Source: Streptomyces caniscabiei
GTDB taxonomy: Bacteria; Actinomycetota; Actinomycetes; Streptomycetales; Streptomycetaceae
Reading direction: 5' to 3'
Length of the DNA: 64,000 bases
NCBI RefSeq assembly: GCF_014930365.1
Contig: NZ_JABXWI010000013.1
Location: 259,546-323,545 of the forward strand
This document shows, piece after piece, positions 42,375-50,110 of the stretch; the stretch's first letter is position 1, and every line of letters starts with the position of its first letter. The translations under genes were made by a program, and so were the position numbers. The notes beneath the pieces were generated by a model. It had not been told where the DNA came from and searched no databases. It worked only from the letters and a program-made list of their open reading frames with translations.

Positions 42375-42411
42375 TTGACGCGCTGGCGACGGCTGGTGCT
42401 ATCGTTAGCAT
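42375..42411 (+). promoter_or_regulatory. Promoter with LacI-type operator 5 (hydroxyacid dehydrogenase operon)
   Basis: TTGACG (42375-42380), 19-bp spacer, TATCGT (42400-42405). Operator GTGCTATCGTTAGCAT spans 42396-42411 and covers the -10. Confidence 0.75.
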
Positions 42412-42570
42412 CACGTGGCTGTGACACAGTGATTCGACGTGCCCCATCACCCCACCATCCCGCCCCCAGGACGGCCTACGGCCCTTCGGACAAGCCGTGG
42501 GCCGTTCCATCGGGAGCGAGTGCGAGCGCCCTCCCCGCCGCGACCGTACGATTCTGCGAGGACACCTGCC

Positions 42571-43671
42571 ATGAACCCATCGACAGACCCGTCGACAGAC
42601 CCATTGACAGACCCATCGAGGGTTCCGTCGAGTAACCCGTTGGACCGCCCGGGAACCGTGCTGCTCACCGACTACGCCTGGCCCGACGACCTCGTCGAGC
42701 GTGCGGTCGTCGAGGGGGCGGGCCACACCCTGGTGACCGGCCCCGCCGAGCCCGCCTCCGCCGAGGCCGTCGAGGACCTGGTGGCCGCGCACCGGCCCGA
42801 CGCGATCCTGACCTGCTGGGCGCCCGTCTCGGCCACCGCGATCGGCACCTCGCCGGACCTGCGGATCGTGGCCCGACTCGGCGTCGGCCTCGACAACATC
42901 GCCGTGCAGGCCGCCACCGACCGGGGCGTCTGGGTCACCAACGTGCCGGACTACTGCGTCGAGGAGGTCGCGGACCACGCCGTCGGCATGGTGCTGTCCT
43001 GGACGCGGGGCCTCGCCCGTTTCGACCGCGAGGTCCGCGCGGGGCGCTGGGATCCGGCGAGCGCCCGGCTGCGCCGGCTGTCCACGCTGACCTGCGGTGT
43101 CATCGGATACGGACGCATCGGACGAGCCACCGCGCGACGGCTCGCCGCGTTCGGCTGCCGTGTCCTCGCGCACGACCCGCACCCGCCGACCGACACCCCG
43201 GGCGTGGAGATGGCCGATCTGGAGGAGCTGCTGCGCCGCAGTGACGTGGTGATCCTCCACCTGCCGCTCACGCCGGACACGCACCACATCATCGGAGCCG
43301 AGCAACTGGCGCTGATGCCGCAGGGCGGCCTGCTGGTCAACGTCAGCCGGGGTGGTCTCGTGGACACCGACGCCGTGATCAAGGCACTCGACAGCGGACA
43401 TCTGGACGGGGCCGCCCTCGACGTGCTGGAGAGCGAGCCGCACGTCCCCGACGGACTGCTGGCCCAGCCGGGCGCGCTGCTCACCCCGCACGTGGGGTTC
43501 TCCTCCGACGCCTCGGTCACCGAGCTGCGCCGCCGTGCCGCCGAGGAGGTCGTACGGATCCTGGCGGGCGAGGCACCGGCCCATGCCCGCAACCACCCAC
43601 GCGGTCTGCCGCCGGAGGCGACGGGGTCGAGGCAGGCGTCGGGGTCGGCGGGGACGGGTGACGCGCGATGA
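42571..43671 (+). CDS. D-isomer-specific 2-hydroxyacid dehydrogenase
   Basis: 366 residues from ATG 42571 (GAGGA upstream). The first 20 residues come from a 12-base repeat (STDPSTDPLTDPS) and are probably disordered. The body is a D-2-hydroxyacid dehydrogenase of the SerA/CtBP branch: NAD-binding GYGRIGRATARRLAAFG, and catalytic Arg (NVSRGGLVDTDAV), Glu (LDVLESEPHVPDG) and His (LTPHVGFSSD). It interconverts a 2-keto acid and a D-2-hydroxy acid with NAD(P). First gene of a unit with a kinase-like and a cupin gene (four-base overlap, then 52 bp), under operator 5. Confidence 0.88.
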   Translation: MNPSTDPSTDPLTDPSRVPSSNPLDRPGTVLLTDYAWPDDLVERAVVEGAGHTLVTGPAEPASAEAVEDLVAAHRPDAILTCWAPVSATAIGTSPDLRIVARLGVGLDNIAVQAATDRGVWVTNVPDYCVEEVADHAVGMVLSWTRGLARFDREVRAGRWDPASARLRRLSTLTCGVIGYGRIGRATARRLAAFGCRVLAHDPHPPTDTPGVEMADLEELLRRSDVVILHLPLTPDTHHIIGAEQLALMPQGGLLVNVSRGGLVDTDAVIKALDSGHLDGAALDVLESEPHVPDGLLAQPGALLTPHVGFSSDASVTELRRRAAEEVVRILAGEAPAHARNHPRGLPPEATGSRQASGSAGTGDAR

Positions 43672-44717
43672 GCTCGCCCACAGTGCCGACGGGGCCGGCT
43701 CCGGAGCCGGGCGTTTCCCCGGCCGACTTCCTGCTGGCCCATGGTCTGGCCCGGCCCGGTGAAGCCGCCCGCTGGACGCCGCTGGCCGGTGGGGTCTCGT
43801 CCGACCTGTGGCGGGTGGAACTGCCGGGACGCTCGCTCTGTGTGAAGCGGGCACTGTCCCGGCTGCGGGTCGCCGCCGACTGGCGGGCACCGGTCTCGCG
43901 CAACGCCTACGAATGGGCGTGGATGCGGTTCGCGTCCCGGCACCGGCCGGACAGCGTGCCGGAGCTGCTGGCCCACGACGCCGAGGCCGGCCTCTTCGCG
44001 ATGGCGTTCCTGCCGCCCGAGTCGTACCCGGTGTGGAAGACGCGGTTGTTCGACGGCCGGGTGGAGGTGACGACGGCCGCGGCTGTCGGAGAGCTGCTCG
44101 GCACCCTGCACGCCGCGAGCGCGGCGGACGCGGAACTGGCCGCGGAGTTCGCCACCGACGACAACTTCCACGCACTGCGCGTCGAGCCGTATCTGCTCGC
44201 CACCGCGACGGCCCACCCCGAACTGGGCGACCACCTGCACTTCCTCGCCCGACGCACGGCCACGACCCACCTCGCCCTGGTGCACGGCGACGTCAGCCCC
44301 AAGAACATCCTCGTGGGACCGTCCGCGCCCGTGCTGCTGGACGCCGAGTGCGCCTGGTACGGCGACCCGGCCTTCGATCTAGCCTTCTGCGTCAACCATC
44401 TGCTGCTCAAGAGCCTGGTGCTGCCCGCGTCCCGGGACGGTCTGCTGCGGTCCGCGCAGGTGCTGACCGAGCAGTATCTGCGCTGTGTGGACTGGGAGCC
44501 CCGGCAGGCGCTCGACGCGCGGGTGGCCTCGCTGCTCCCGGCACTGCTGCTCGCGCGCGTGGACGGCAAGTCCCCCGCGGAGTACCTCACGGACGAACGG
44601 CACCGACAGTTCGTACGCGCCACGGCATCGTCCCTGCTGAGGTCGCCGCGACCGACGACGGCAGACCTTCTGGCCGCGTGGACGACCGCACTCGCCGCCT
44701 CGCACGAGACGGCCTGA
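43668..44717 (+). CDS. Aminoglycoside-phosphotransferase-fold small-molecule kinase
   Basis: 349 residues, ATG 43668 overlapping the preceding stop. The APH kinase fold is clear: nucleotide-binding GGVSSDLWRVELPGRSLCVKRA (Lys), catalytic loop LVHGDVSPKNILVG (Asp, Asn) and metal-binding LLDAECAWYGDPAFDLAF. APH-fold enzymes phosphorylate sugars, choline, homoserine, methylthioribose and similar alcohols. In this cluster it could phosphorylate a hydroxylated intermediate, which would give the enolase paralogue a phosphorylated substrate; that link is inference. It is not expected to be an antibiotic-resistance gene in this catabolic setting. Confidence 0.85.
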   Translation: MSSPTVPTGPAPEPGVSPADFLLAHGLARPGEAARWTPLAGGVSSDLWRVELPGRSLCVKRALSRLRVAADWRAPVSRNAYEWAWMRFASRHRPDSVPELLAHDAEAGLFAMAFLPPESYPVWKTRLFDGRVEVTTAAAVGELLGTLHAASAADAELAAEFATDDNFHALRVEPYLLATATAHPELGDHLHFLARRTATTHLALVHGDVSPKNILVGPSAPVLLDAECAWYGDPAFDLAFCVNHLLLKSLVLPASRDGLLRSAQVLTEQYLRCVDWEPRQALDARVASLLPALLLARVDGKSPAEYLTDERHRQFVRATASSLLRSPRPTTADLLAAWTTALAASHETA

Positions 44718-44769
44718 TCCGACCGACGAGACGGGCCCGTCGCGCGGGAGCCCCGACCAGGAGAGACAC

Positions 44770-45300
44770 ATGCGCAGAGTTGTCACCGGGCATGACGAGC
44801 ACGGCAGATCGGTCGTCGTCAGCGACGGCCCCGTCCCCCGCAGCCGGGAGTTCACCAGCCTGCCGGGCTGGGTCTCCCGCCTGCCGTGGGCGACGGAACC
44901 CGGGGAGCCGGTCCGCCGGAGCGGCGAGGACCCGACGCCGAAGGTCACCAGCCTGCTCCCGGCGCCGGGCGGCACGCGGTTCATCGTGCTCACGTTCCCG
45001 CCGGACAGCGCGATGGCCGACCCGTCGTTCGACCCTGTCGCGTTCGACCGGGAACAGCGGGAGGACTCGCCCGGCATCGCCGACCTCATGGAGCCCGACG
45101 GAATGCACACCACGCCGACCGTGGACTACGGCATCGTGCTGCACGGCGACATGGTCCTCGAACTCGACGACGGCCACCGCACCCCGCTCTCCACCGGCGA
45201 CATCGTGATCCAGAACGGCACCCGCCACAGCTGGCGCAACCCCGGCGACCGGCCGGCCACGATGGCCTTCGTCCTCATCGGGACGGAGCGCGCAGGCTGA
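44770..45300 (+). CDS. Cupin-domain protein
   Basis: 176 residues, ATG 44770 after GGAGAGA. The conserved cupin barrel is C-terminal (about 105-172): GIVLHGDMVLELDDGHRTPL (motif 1) and GDIVIQNGTRHSWRNPGDRP (motif 2 with His). The first metal-binding HxH is reduced (VDYGIVLHG), so metal binding is uncertain. The N-terminal half (VVVSDGPVPRSREFTSLPGW) is the extended form common in actinobacterial catabolic clusters. It may be an isomerase/dioxygenase-like accessory of the pathway. Its stop is only 15 bp from the convergent binding-protein gene, and no hairpin separates them. Confidence 0.82.
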   Translation: MRRVVTGHDEHGRSVVVSDGPVPRSREFTSLPGWVSRLPWATEPGEPVRRSGEDPTPKVTSLLPAPGGTRFIVLTFPPDSAMADPSFDPVAFDREQREDSPGIADLMEPDGMHTTPTVDYGIVLHGDMVLELDDGHRTPLSTGDIVIQNGTRHSWRNPGDRPATMAFVLIGTERAG

Positions 45301-45315
45301 TCGCGTCGGGCCCGG

Positions 45316-46629
45316 TCAGTCGGATGCGAAGATCGTCTTCTTCTGCCGCTCGATCGAGCTGAGCAGGCTGTCGACGCCCTTGGGGTCGCGGATGAACTTC
45401 TGCAGCGCCGGCTGCATCACCGTGGAGGTGAAGTCGGGGCGGCTGTCGCGGTCCATGAACTGCGTCAGGGTCTTCGCCCCGCTGATCATCTCGAACGCCT
45501 TCTGCTGGAGGGGCGTGTACGCGGAGACGTCGGCCTTCCTGGAGGCGGCCACGACGCTGGGGTCGGCCTTGAGGTAGATCTGCTCGGCCTCGGGGGTGCC
45601 GAGGAACTCCATGAGCTTGACGGCGCCGGCCTTGTTCTTCGGGGCCTTGCTCATCATGAAGCCGTCGGTGGGGGCCTCGACGGTGTCCTGGCCGTACGCC
45701 GGGTCGATCTCCGGGAAGGCGAAGAAGTCGAGGTCGTCCAGGTCCGCCTTGTCGGTGAACTGCTGGCCCACGAAGGTGCCCAGCAGGTACATGCCCGCCT
45801 TCTTCGACACCAGCGTCTGCGCCGCGTCCTGCCAGGTGCGGCCGACGGCGCCCTCCTGGTGGTACGGCAGCAGCTCGGCCCACAGGTCGAAGACCTTGCG
45901 CACCTTGGCGTCCGTCCACGACGCCTTGCCCGCCATCAGGTCGACGTGGAAGTCGTAGCCGTTGGTGCGGAAGTTGATCTGGTCGAAGGTACCCAGCGCC
46001 GGCCAGGCGTCCTTGTCACCGAACGCGATCGGGACCAGCTTGTCCTTCTGCATCTGCTTGCACAGGGCGATCAGCTGGTCCCACGTGGTGGGAACCTCGT
46101 AGCCCTTCTCCTGGAAGACGCTCTTGCGGTAGAAGAGCGCCCAGGGGTACGTGGTCATCGGTACGAAGTAGTACTTGCCGTCCTCACCCCTGCTGAGCTG
46201 CCTCATCGCGTCGGGGAAGTTGCCGCCGATCTTGTCCCACACGTCGTCGACGGGGGAGGCCAGGCCCTTGGCCGCGAAGAACTGCGCGCGGTAGCCGGCG
46301 AACCAGTTGAACACGTCGTCCGGGGTGCCCTGGAGGTAGGTGTTGATCTGCTCCTGGAACGTGTTGTGGTCCTTGGTGTTCACGTCGACCGCGATCCCGG
46401 ACTGCTTCGTGAAGGCCGCGTAGATGTCGGCGAACGCCTTCTTCGGCACCGCGTCCGAGGCGTTGGAGCCGACGGTGACGGTCTTCGAACCCGCGGTGCC
46501 ACCGCCGCTGCCGCCGCAGGCGCCGAGCAGGGGTATGCCCGCGCCGAGTACGGCGGCGCCGCCCATGCCCCGCAGCAGGGAGCGGCGGCTCGGACCGGAC
46601 ATGGACTGACCGAAGGACGGAAGGTGCAT
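45316..46629 (-). CDS. Orphan sugar ABC transporter substrate-binding lipoprotein
   Basis: 437 residues, ATG 46629 with AGGAG seven bases upstream. A mixed signal: twin-arginine-like SRRSLLRGMGGAAVLGAG, then lipobox LLGAC. The mature part is a family-1 (MalE/UgpB-type) solute-binding protein: TYLQGTPDDVFNWFAGYRAQ and PTDGFMMSKAPKNKAGAVKL. The protein binds a carbohydrate outside the cell. No permease or ATPase gene lies beside it, so it must use transporter parts encoded elsewhere or a shared MsiK-type ATPase. The divergent LacI-family gene is the likely regulator. Confidence 0.88.
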   Translation of the reverse strand: MHLPSFGQSMSGPSRRSLLRGMGGAAVLGAGIPLLGACGGSGGGTAGSKTVTVGSNASDAVPKKAFADIYAAFTKQSGIAVDVNTKDHNTFQEQINTYLQGTPDDVFNWFAGYRAQFFAAKGLASPVDDVWDKIGGNFPDAMRQLSRGEDGKYYFVPMTTYPWALFYRKSVFQEKGYEVPTTWDQLIALCKQMQKDKLVPIAFGDKDAWPALGTFDQINFRTNGYDFHVDLMAGKASWTDAKVRKVFDLWAELLPYHQEGAVGRTWQDAAQTLVSKKAGMYLLGTFVGQQFTDKADLDDLDFFAFPEIDPAYGQDTVEAPTDGFMMSKAPKNKAGAVKLMEFLGTPEAEQIYLKADPSVVAASRKADVSAYTPLQQKAFEMISGAKTLTQFMDRDSRPDFTSTVMQPALQKFIRDPKGVDSLLSSIERQKKTIFASD

Positions 46630-46860
46630 TTCGGCTCCTGACGGGCGGCCGCAGGTCGGTCATGGGTCGTCGGCCCAACGGGCGTGCGGCGGGAAAGGAG
46701 GTCGCCGAGCGACCATAATCGAACACAACCACACAGACCTGACCGGTGGATGGCAGGAAGAGTGAACGGCACAGGGGCGTGCTGTCAAGGCTCTGAGAAT
46801 CACCGTCGAGGGCGCTCGCGTGTGAGGGGGACGCGTATCGAAGTAGAGCCGCACGAACTC
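46630..46860. other. Divergent intergenic region between the binding protein and LacI-2
   Basis: About 230 bp. I find no 16-bp palindrome of the type seen at 37.6-42.4 kb. The minus strand carries TATGGT-like and TTGTGT-like hexamers, too poorly spaced to call. The LacI-2 promoter is annotated separately. Confidence 0.4.
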
Positions 46861-46890
46861 TTGACGCGCACCCCGTCGGCTGCGTAGACA
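46861..46890 (+). promoter_or_regulatory. Sigma-70-like promoter of the second LacI gene
   Basis: TTGACG (46861-46866), 18-bp spacer, TAGACA (46885-46890), followed by T. It is 99 bp before the regulator start. Confidence 0.55.
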
Positions 46891-46988
46891 TGACCGCGCG
46901 ATCAGGCCGCGGGGGCGTGGTCGCTGACGTCGTTCGTCGCAGAGGCACAGCGCAGGCCGGTTCAGGGACACAGTCGCCAGGAGAGTTC

Positions 46989-48053
46989 ATGACACCAGCA
47001 GAGGGGCGCGCCGAGGCCGCCCCCGTGCCGCGCAGCGCGGACGTCGCGCGGCTGGCCGGAGTGTCGCGCAAGACGGTCTCGCGGGTGTTCAACGACGAGC
47101 CGTACGTGTCCGAGGAGGCACGGCGCCGTGTCCTCGCGGCTGCCGAGGAGCTCGGCTACCGGCTGAACCACGCGGCCAGGGCACTGGCTTCGGGGCGCAG
47201 CCGCTCCCTCGGTGTCGTGGCCCTGGGAACGGCGGGTTACGGCACGGCCTCTCTGCTCGTGCACATCGAACAGGCCGCGCGGGACGCCGGATACGCGCTC
47301 CGCGTGGTGAACACACCGGACGGCGACCCCGACGGCATCGCCGGCGCCGTGGAATCGCTCCTGGAGCAGGGCGTGGACGGCGTCGTCGTCTCCGAACCCG
47401 TCGTGAAGGGCGAGGTCCCGCTCCGTGTGGAGGTGCCGGTGCTCTTCCTCGGAGCACCGCCGTCCTTCGACGCCGGCCGAACGGTGAGCGTGAGCGTGGG
47501 TGCCCATGAGCTGTCACGAGCGGCGACCGAGCACCTGTTGGGCCTCGGGCACACGACGGTGCATCACCTCGCGGGCCCTCGGCAGTGGTACGCCACGGAG
47601 GACCGCATCGCGGGATGGCGGGCGGCGCTGGCTGCTCGGGGCGCGCACGAACCCCCTCTGCTCAACGGCGACTGGTCGGCCGCGTCCGGCTACGCGGCGG
47701 GGGGCGCGCTGGCCGCGGACGACTCGGTGACCGCGGTGTTCGCGGCGGGCGACGAGATGGCCATCGGCCTGATCCACGCCCTGCGGGAGGCCGGGCGGCG
47801 CGTGCCGGAGGACATCAGCGTCGTGGGCTTCGACGGCAACCCGGTCTTCGCCTATGTCTCACCGCCGCTGACCACCGTCCGCCAGCCGTTCGCCGCCGCG
47901 GCGTCGGAGGGGATCCGCCTCCTCGTGCACGCCATCGACCATCCCGACACCGCGCCGCCGCAGCCCGCCGAGCCGCCCGTCGAACTCGTCGTCCGTGGCT
48001 CGACCGCGCCGCCGCCGCGCCATCGACGCCGACTCCCGTTCCGCACCGGCTGA
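46989..48053 (+). CDS. LacI-family transcriptional regulator (sugar transport)
   Basis: 354 residues from ATG 46989 (AGGAG upstream); an earlier GTG/ATG frame adds 33 unsupported residues. N-terminal HTH SADVARLAGVSRKTVSRVFN with hinge ELGYRLNHAARALASGRSR, then a two-lobed effector domain (65-340; SVVGFDGNPVFAYVSPPLTTV). Divergent from the orphan sugar-binding lipoprotein, so it probably represses sugar uptake until inducer is present. It is distinct from the cluster repressor at 38.6 kb; its HTH recognition residues differ (SRKTVSR versus SVSTVGR), so separate operators are expected. Confidence 0.9.
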   Translation: MTPAEGRAEAAPVPRSADVARLAGVSRKTVSRVFNDEPYVSEEARRRVLAAAEELGYRLNHAARALASGRSRSLGVVALGTAGYGTASLLVHIEQAARDAGYALRVVNTPDGDPDGIAGAVESLLEQGVDGVVVSEPVVKGEVPLRVEVPVLFLGAPPSFDAGRTVSVSVGAHELSRAATEHLLGLGHTTVHHLAGPRQWYATEDRIAGWRAALAARGAHEPPLLNGDWSAASGYAAGGALAADDSVTAVFAAGDEMAIGLIHALREAGRRVPEDISVVGFDGNPVFAYVSPPLTTVRQPFAAAASEGIRLLVHAIDHPDTAPPQPAEPPVELVVRGSTAPPPRHRRRLPFRTG

Positions 48054-48063
48054 CCACCGCTCG

Positions 48064-48110
48064 GCGCGAGCCCTCCCTGCTGACCGTCGACGACGGACCG
48101 GGGCTCGCGC
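48064..48110. terminator. Hairpin between the second LacI gene and the lipoprotein gene
   Basis: GCGCGAGCCC (48064-48073) pairs perfectly with GGGCTCGCGC (48101-48110); 27-nt loop. It separates convergent genes. Confidence 0.6.
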
Positions 48111-48116
48111 AGGAGG

Positions 48117-48731
48117 TCACGGGTGGTCGCCGCCCCACGGGTTCGGTGTGGTCCCTCCGGACGTGCCGCACGCGGTCGCGGGCGGGAGGAGGTGCCGGGC
48201 GGCGACCCGGGTGGTGCCGAACGGTGTGTCCGCCGTGGTGGAGGAGGGCGTCAAGGGGGTCGAGAGGTCGGGCAGTTCGGCCCGCGTCAGGGGTGCGCCC
48301 GGGTAGGCCGCCATGAGGACGCCGGTGCAGTCGCCGCGTTCCTCCGGGGCGAGGCTCGTGGGCAGGCCCACGGTCCAGGGCCTGCTTCCGTCGGTGGTCA
48401 GGCGGACGCGCAGGACGGACTTCAGGTCGGTCCCCGCCGTTGTGACGGTGGCCGCCCAGAACTCGACCCGCACCGAGATCGGTGCGCACAGGGGCCCGCC
48501 GGTGTGCGCACCGATCACCACCGCCTCGTCCTCGTCCGCCGCCCCGCCGGGGAACGACAGGGCGGGGCGAAGCCACGCCGCCCGCTTCCGCACCGACCAT
48601 CCGCCGTCCGCCCGGCAGACATCGGCGCCGCCCCGTACACCGTCGGCCTGCTGCGCACAGCCGGTCGTCAGCAGCGTCAGAGCCGCCATGAGTGACGTCA
48701 ACGACCCATGGGCGAGCTGGGGCCTGGACAT
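48117..48731 (-). CDS. Small putative lipoprotein, function unknown
   Basis: 204 residues from ATG 48731, preceded by GAGGGAG. Signal sequence with lipobox LLTTGCAQQ (Cys near residue 23). The rest is beta-rich, without a domain I recognise (AVVIGAHTGGPLCAPISVRV; VEFWAATVTTAGTDLKSV); two or three cysteines could pair. The upstream frame that adds 55 Arg/Pro residues has no start support. No neighbour suggests a role. Confidence 0.65.
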   Translation of the reverse strand: MSRPQLAHGSLTSLMAALTLLTTGCAQQADGVRGGADVCRADGGWSVRKRAAWLRPALSFPGGAADEDEAVVIGAHTGGPLCAPISVRVEFWAATVTTAGTDLKSVLRVRLTTDGSRPWTVGLPTSLAPEERGDCTGVLMAAYPGAPLTRAELPDLSTPLTPSSTTADTPFGTTRVAARHLLPPATACGTSGGTTPNPWGGDHP

Positions 48732-48968
48732 GTTCTCCCTCGATCGGCGCGGGCGAGGCGCCGGTGGCCCCGCGAGTGAGGGCAGTCTTCGCGGAGCGCG
48801 GCGGCGGCCGGGAGGCCGGGAAGGGGCATGTGGCCCACTTGTGATCAACACACGGCGGCCGGGCCGGGCCGTCCGTCTCGTGGGAGCGGGCCCCACGGGG
48901 CCCCGGCAGGACTACTTGCCGGTACATGTGCGGAAGACCGGCATTCTGTCGCCTGATTTCCCAATTGG
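48732..48968. other. Intergenic region before the aminotransferase promoter
   Basis: About 240 bp, divergent between the lipoprotein and aminotransferase genes. I see no gene. The lipoprotein promoter should be here but no confident -35/-10 pair stands out. Confidence 0.4.
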
Positions 48969-49009
48969 TTGAACGGTTGTCGATCGCTGTCCACGATTCT
49001 CCTGTCAAG
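48969..49009. promoter_or_regulatory. Shared promoter/operator element, copy A (aminotransferase)
   Basis: TTGAAC (48969-48974), exactly 21 bp, then ATTCTCCTGTCAAG (48996-49009). Copy B with the same spacing precedes the E1-alpha gene at 52410-52450. TTGAAC and CACGAT 17 bp later could be -35/-10. The ends form an inverted TTGAAC...GTCAAG pair. It ends 49 bp before the aminotransferase start. Confidence 0.6.
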
Positions 49010-49058
49010 TGCCCGGAGGCACGACTTCCGGCCCCACCGCTGCAGAAGTGAGTCGAGC

Positions 49059-50105
49059 ATGGTGCGTGTCCGTTCGTCCCTGGCCCAGTTGCCCCCCTAC
49101 GTCCCCGGCCGCAAGATGCCCGGCGCCATCGCTCTGGCCAGCAACGAGTCTCCGTACGGGCTGCTGCCCGGCGTCGCGGCGAGACTCGCGGAACTGGCCG
49201 GCGGGGTGTCCCGGTATCCCGACCTGAGCGCCACCGCACTCGTCCGGGCCCTCGCCGAGCACCACGGTGTCGAGACCGAGCGGATCGCGCTGGGCGCCGG
49301 TTCCTCGGAGGTCTGCGCCCAGCTGCTGCACTCGGTCGTCGGACCCGGCGACGAGGTCGTCTTCGGCTGGCGGTCCTTCGAGGCGTACCCGATCCTCACC
49401 GCGGTGGCGGGCGGCACCGCCGTGCGGGTCCCGCTGCGGGAACACGGACTGGACCTCGACGCCATGGCCGAGGCGGTCGGTGACCGGACCCGGCTGGTCT
49501 TCGTCTGCAACCCCAACAACCCCACCTCCACCGCCGTCGGCGAACAGGCGCTGCGCGACTTCGCGGACCGGGTGCCACAGGACGTCATGATCGTCGTCGA
49601 CGAGGCCTACCGGGAGTACGCCGACCCGGAGCTGGTCCCCGACGCCCTCGCCCTGCTCGGCGACCGGCCGAACGTGGTGGTGCTGCGGACCTTCTCCAAG
49701 GCGTACGGCCTGGCCGGGCTCCGGGTCGGCTACTGCGTGGCCCCGCCCGGCATCGCCGAGCACGTCCGCAAGACGCAGATCCCGTTCAGTGTCAGCGCGC
49801 TCGCCCAGGAGGCCGCGACCGTCGCCCTCGGCGAGCACGCGGAGGTCGTCCGGCGGGCCGCCCTCACGGTCGCCGAACGGCAGCGGGTGACACGGCGGTT
49901 GCGCGACCTCGGCTTCGAAGTCCCGGGCTCCGAGGCCAACTTCGTCTGGCTGCCGCTCGCCGCCGACAGCGGGGACTTCGCCCTGCACTGCCTCGGCGGC
50001 GACGTCGTCGTGCGCCCGTTCGCCGGCGAGGGCGTCCGGGTGACGATCGGGCTGCGGGCGGAGAACGACGCCCTGCTCGCGGCCGCCGCGAGCTGGAGAG
50101 GCTGA
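49059..50105 (+). CDS. Histidinol-phosphate/aromatic aminotransferase (class I/II PLP)
   Basis: 348 residues from ATG 49059. PLP-enzyme hallmarks: LASNESPYGLLPGV, VFVCNPNNPTSTAVGEQ (Asn/Pro), VVDEAYREY (Asp) and the PLP-lysine motif TFSKAYGLAGLRVGY. This branch (HisC/Pat) transaminates histidinol phosphate or phenylalanine/tyrosine. The setting favours an aromatic aminotransferase giving phenylpyruvate: the next genes are a PaaN-like protein, an Lrp regulator, a 2-oxoacid dehydrogenase and the paa genes. It shares its promoter element with the dehydrogenase operon. The PaaN-like gene starts 5 bp after its stop. Confidence 0.87.
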   Translation: MVRVRSSLAQLPPYVPGRKMPGAIALASNESPYGLLPGVAARLAELAGGVSRYPDLSATALVRALAEHHGVETERIALGAGSSEVCAQLLHSVVGPGDEVVFGWRSFEAYPILTAVAGGTAVRVPLREHGLDLDAMAEAVGDRTRLVFVCNPNNPTSTAVGEQALRDFADRVPQDVMIVVDEAYREYADPELVPDALALLGDRPNVVVLRTFSKAYGLAGLRVGYCVAPPGIAEHVRKTQIPFSVSALAQEAATVALGEHAEVVRRAALTVAERQRVTRRLRDLGFEVPGSEANFVWLPLAADSGDFALHCLGGDVVVRPFAGEGVRVTIGLRAENDALLAAAASWRG

Positions 50106-50110
50106 CGGCC

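Noticed and set aside
42123..42635. Gene in the region before the hydroxyacid dehydrogenase
   Set aside because: It runs across the promoter, operator and start of the real gene, with Ser/Arg shadow composition.
43668..44717. Antibiotic-resistance aminoglycoside phosphotransferase
   Set aside because: Only the fold matches. Operon position with a hydroxyacid dehydrogenase and cupin under a catabolic operator argues for a metabolic kinase.
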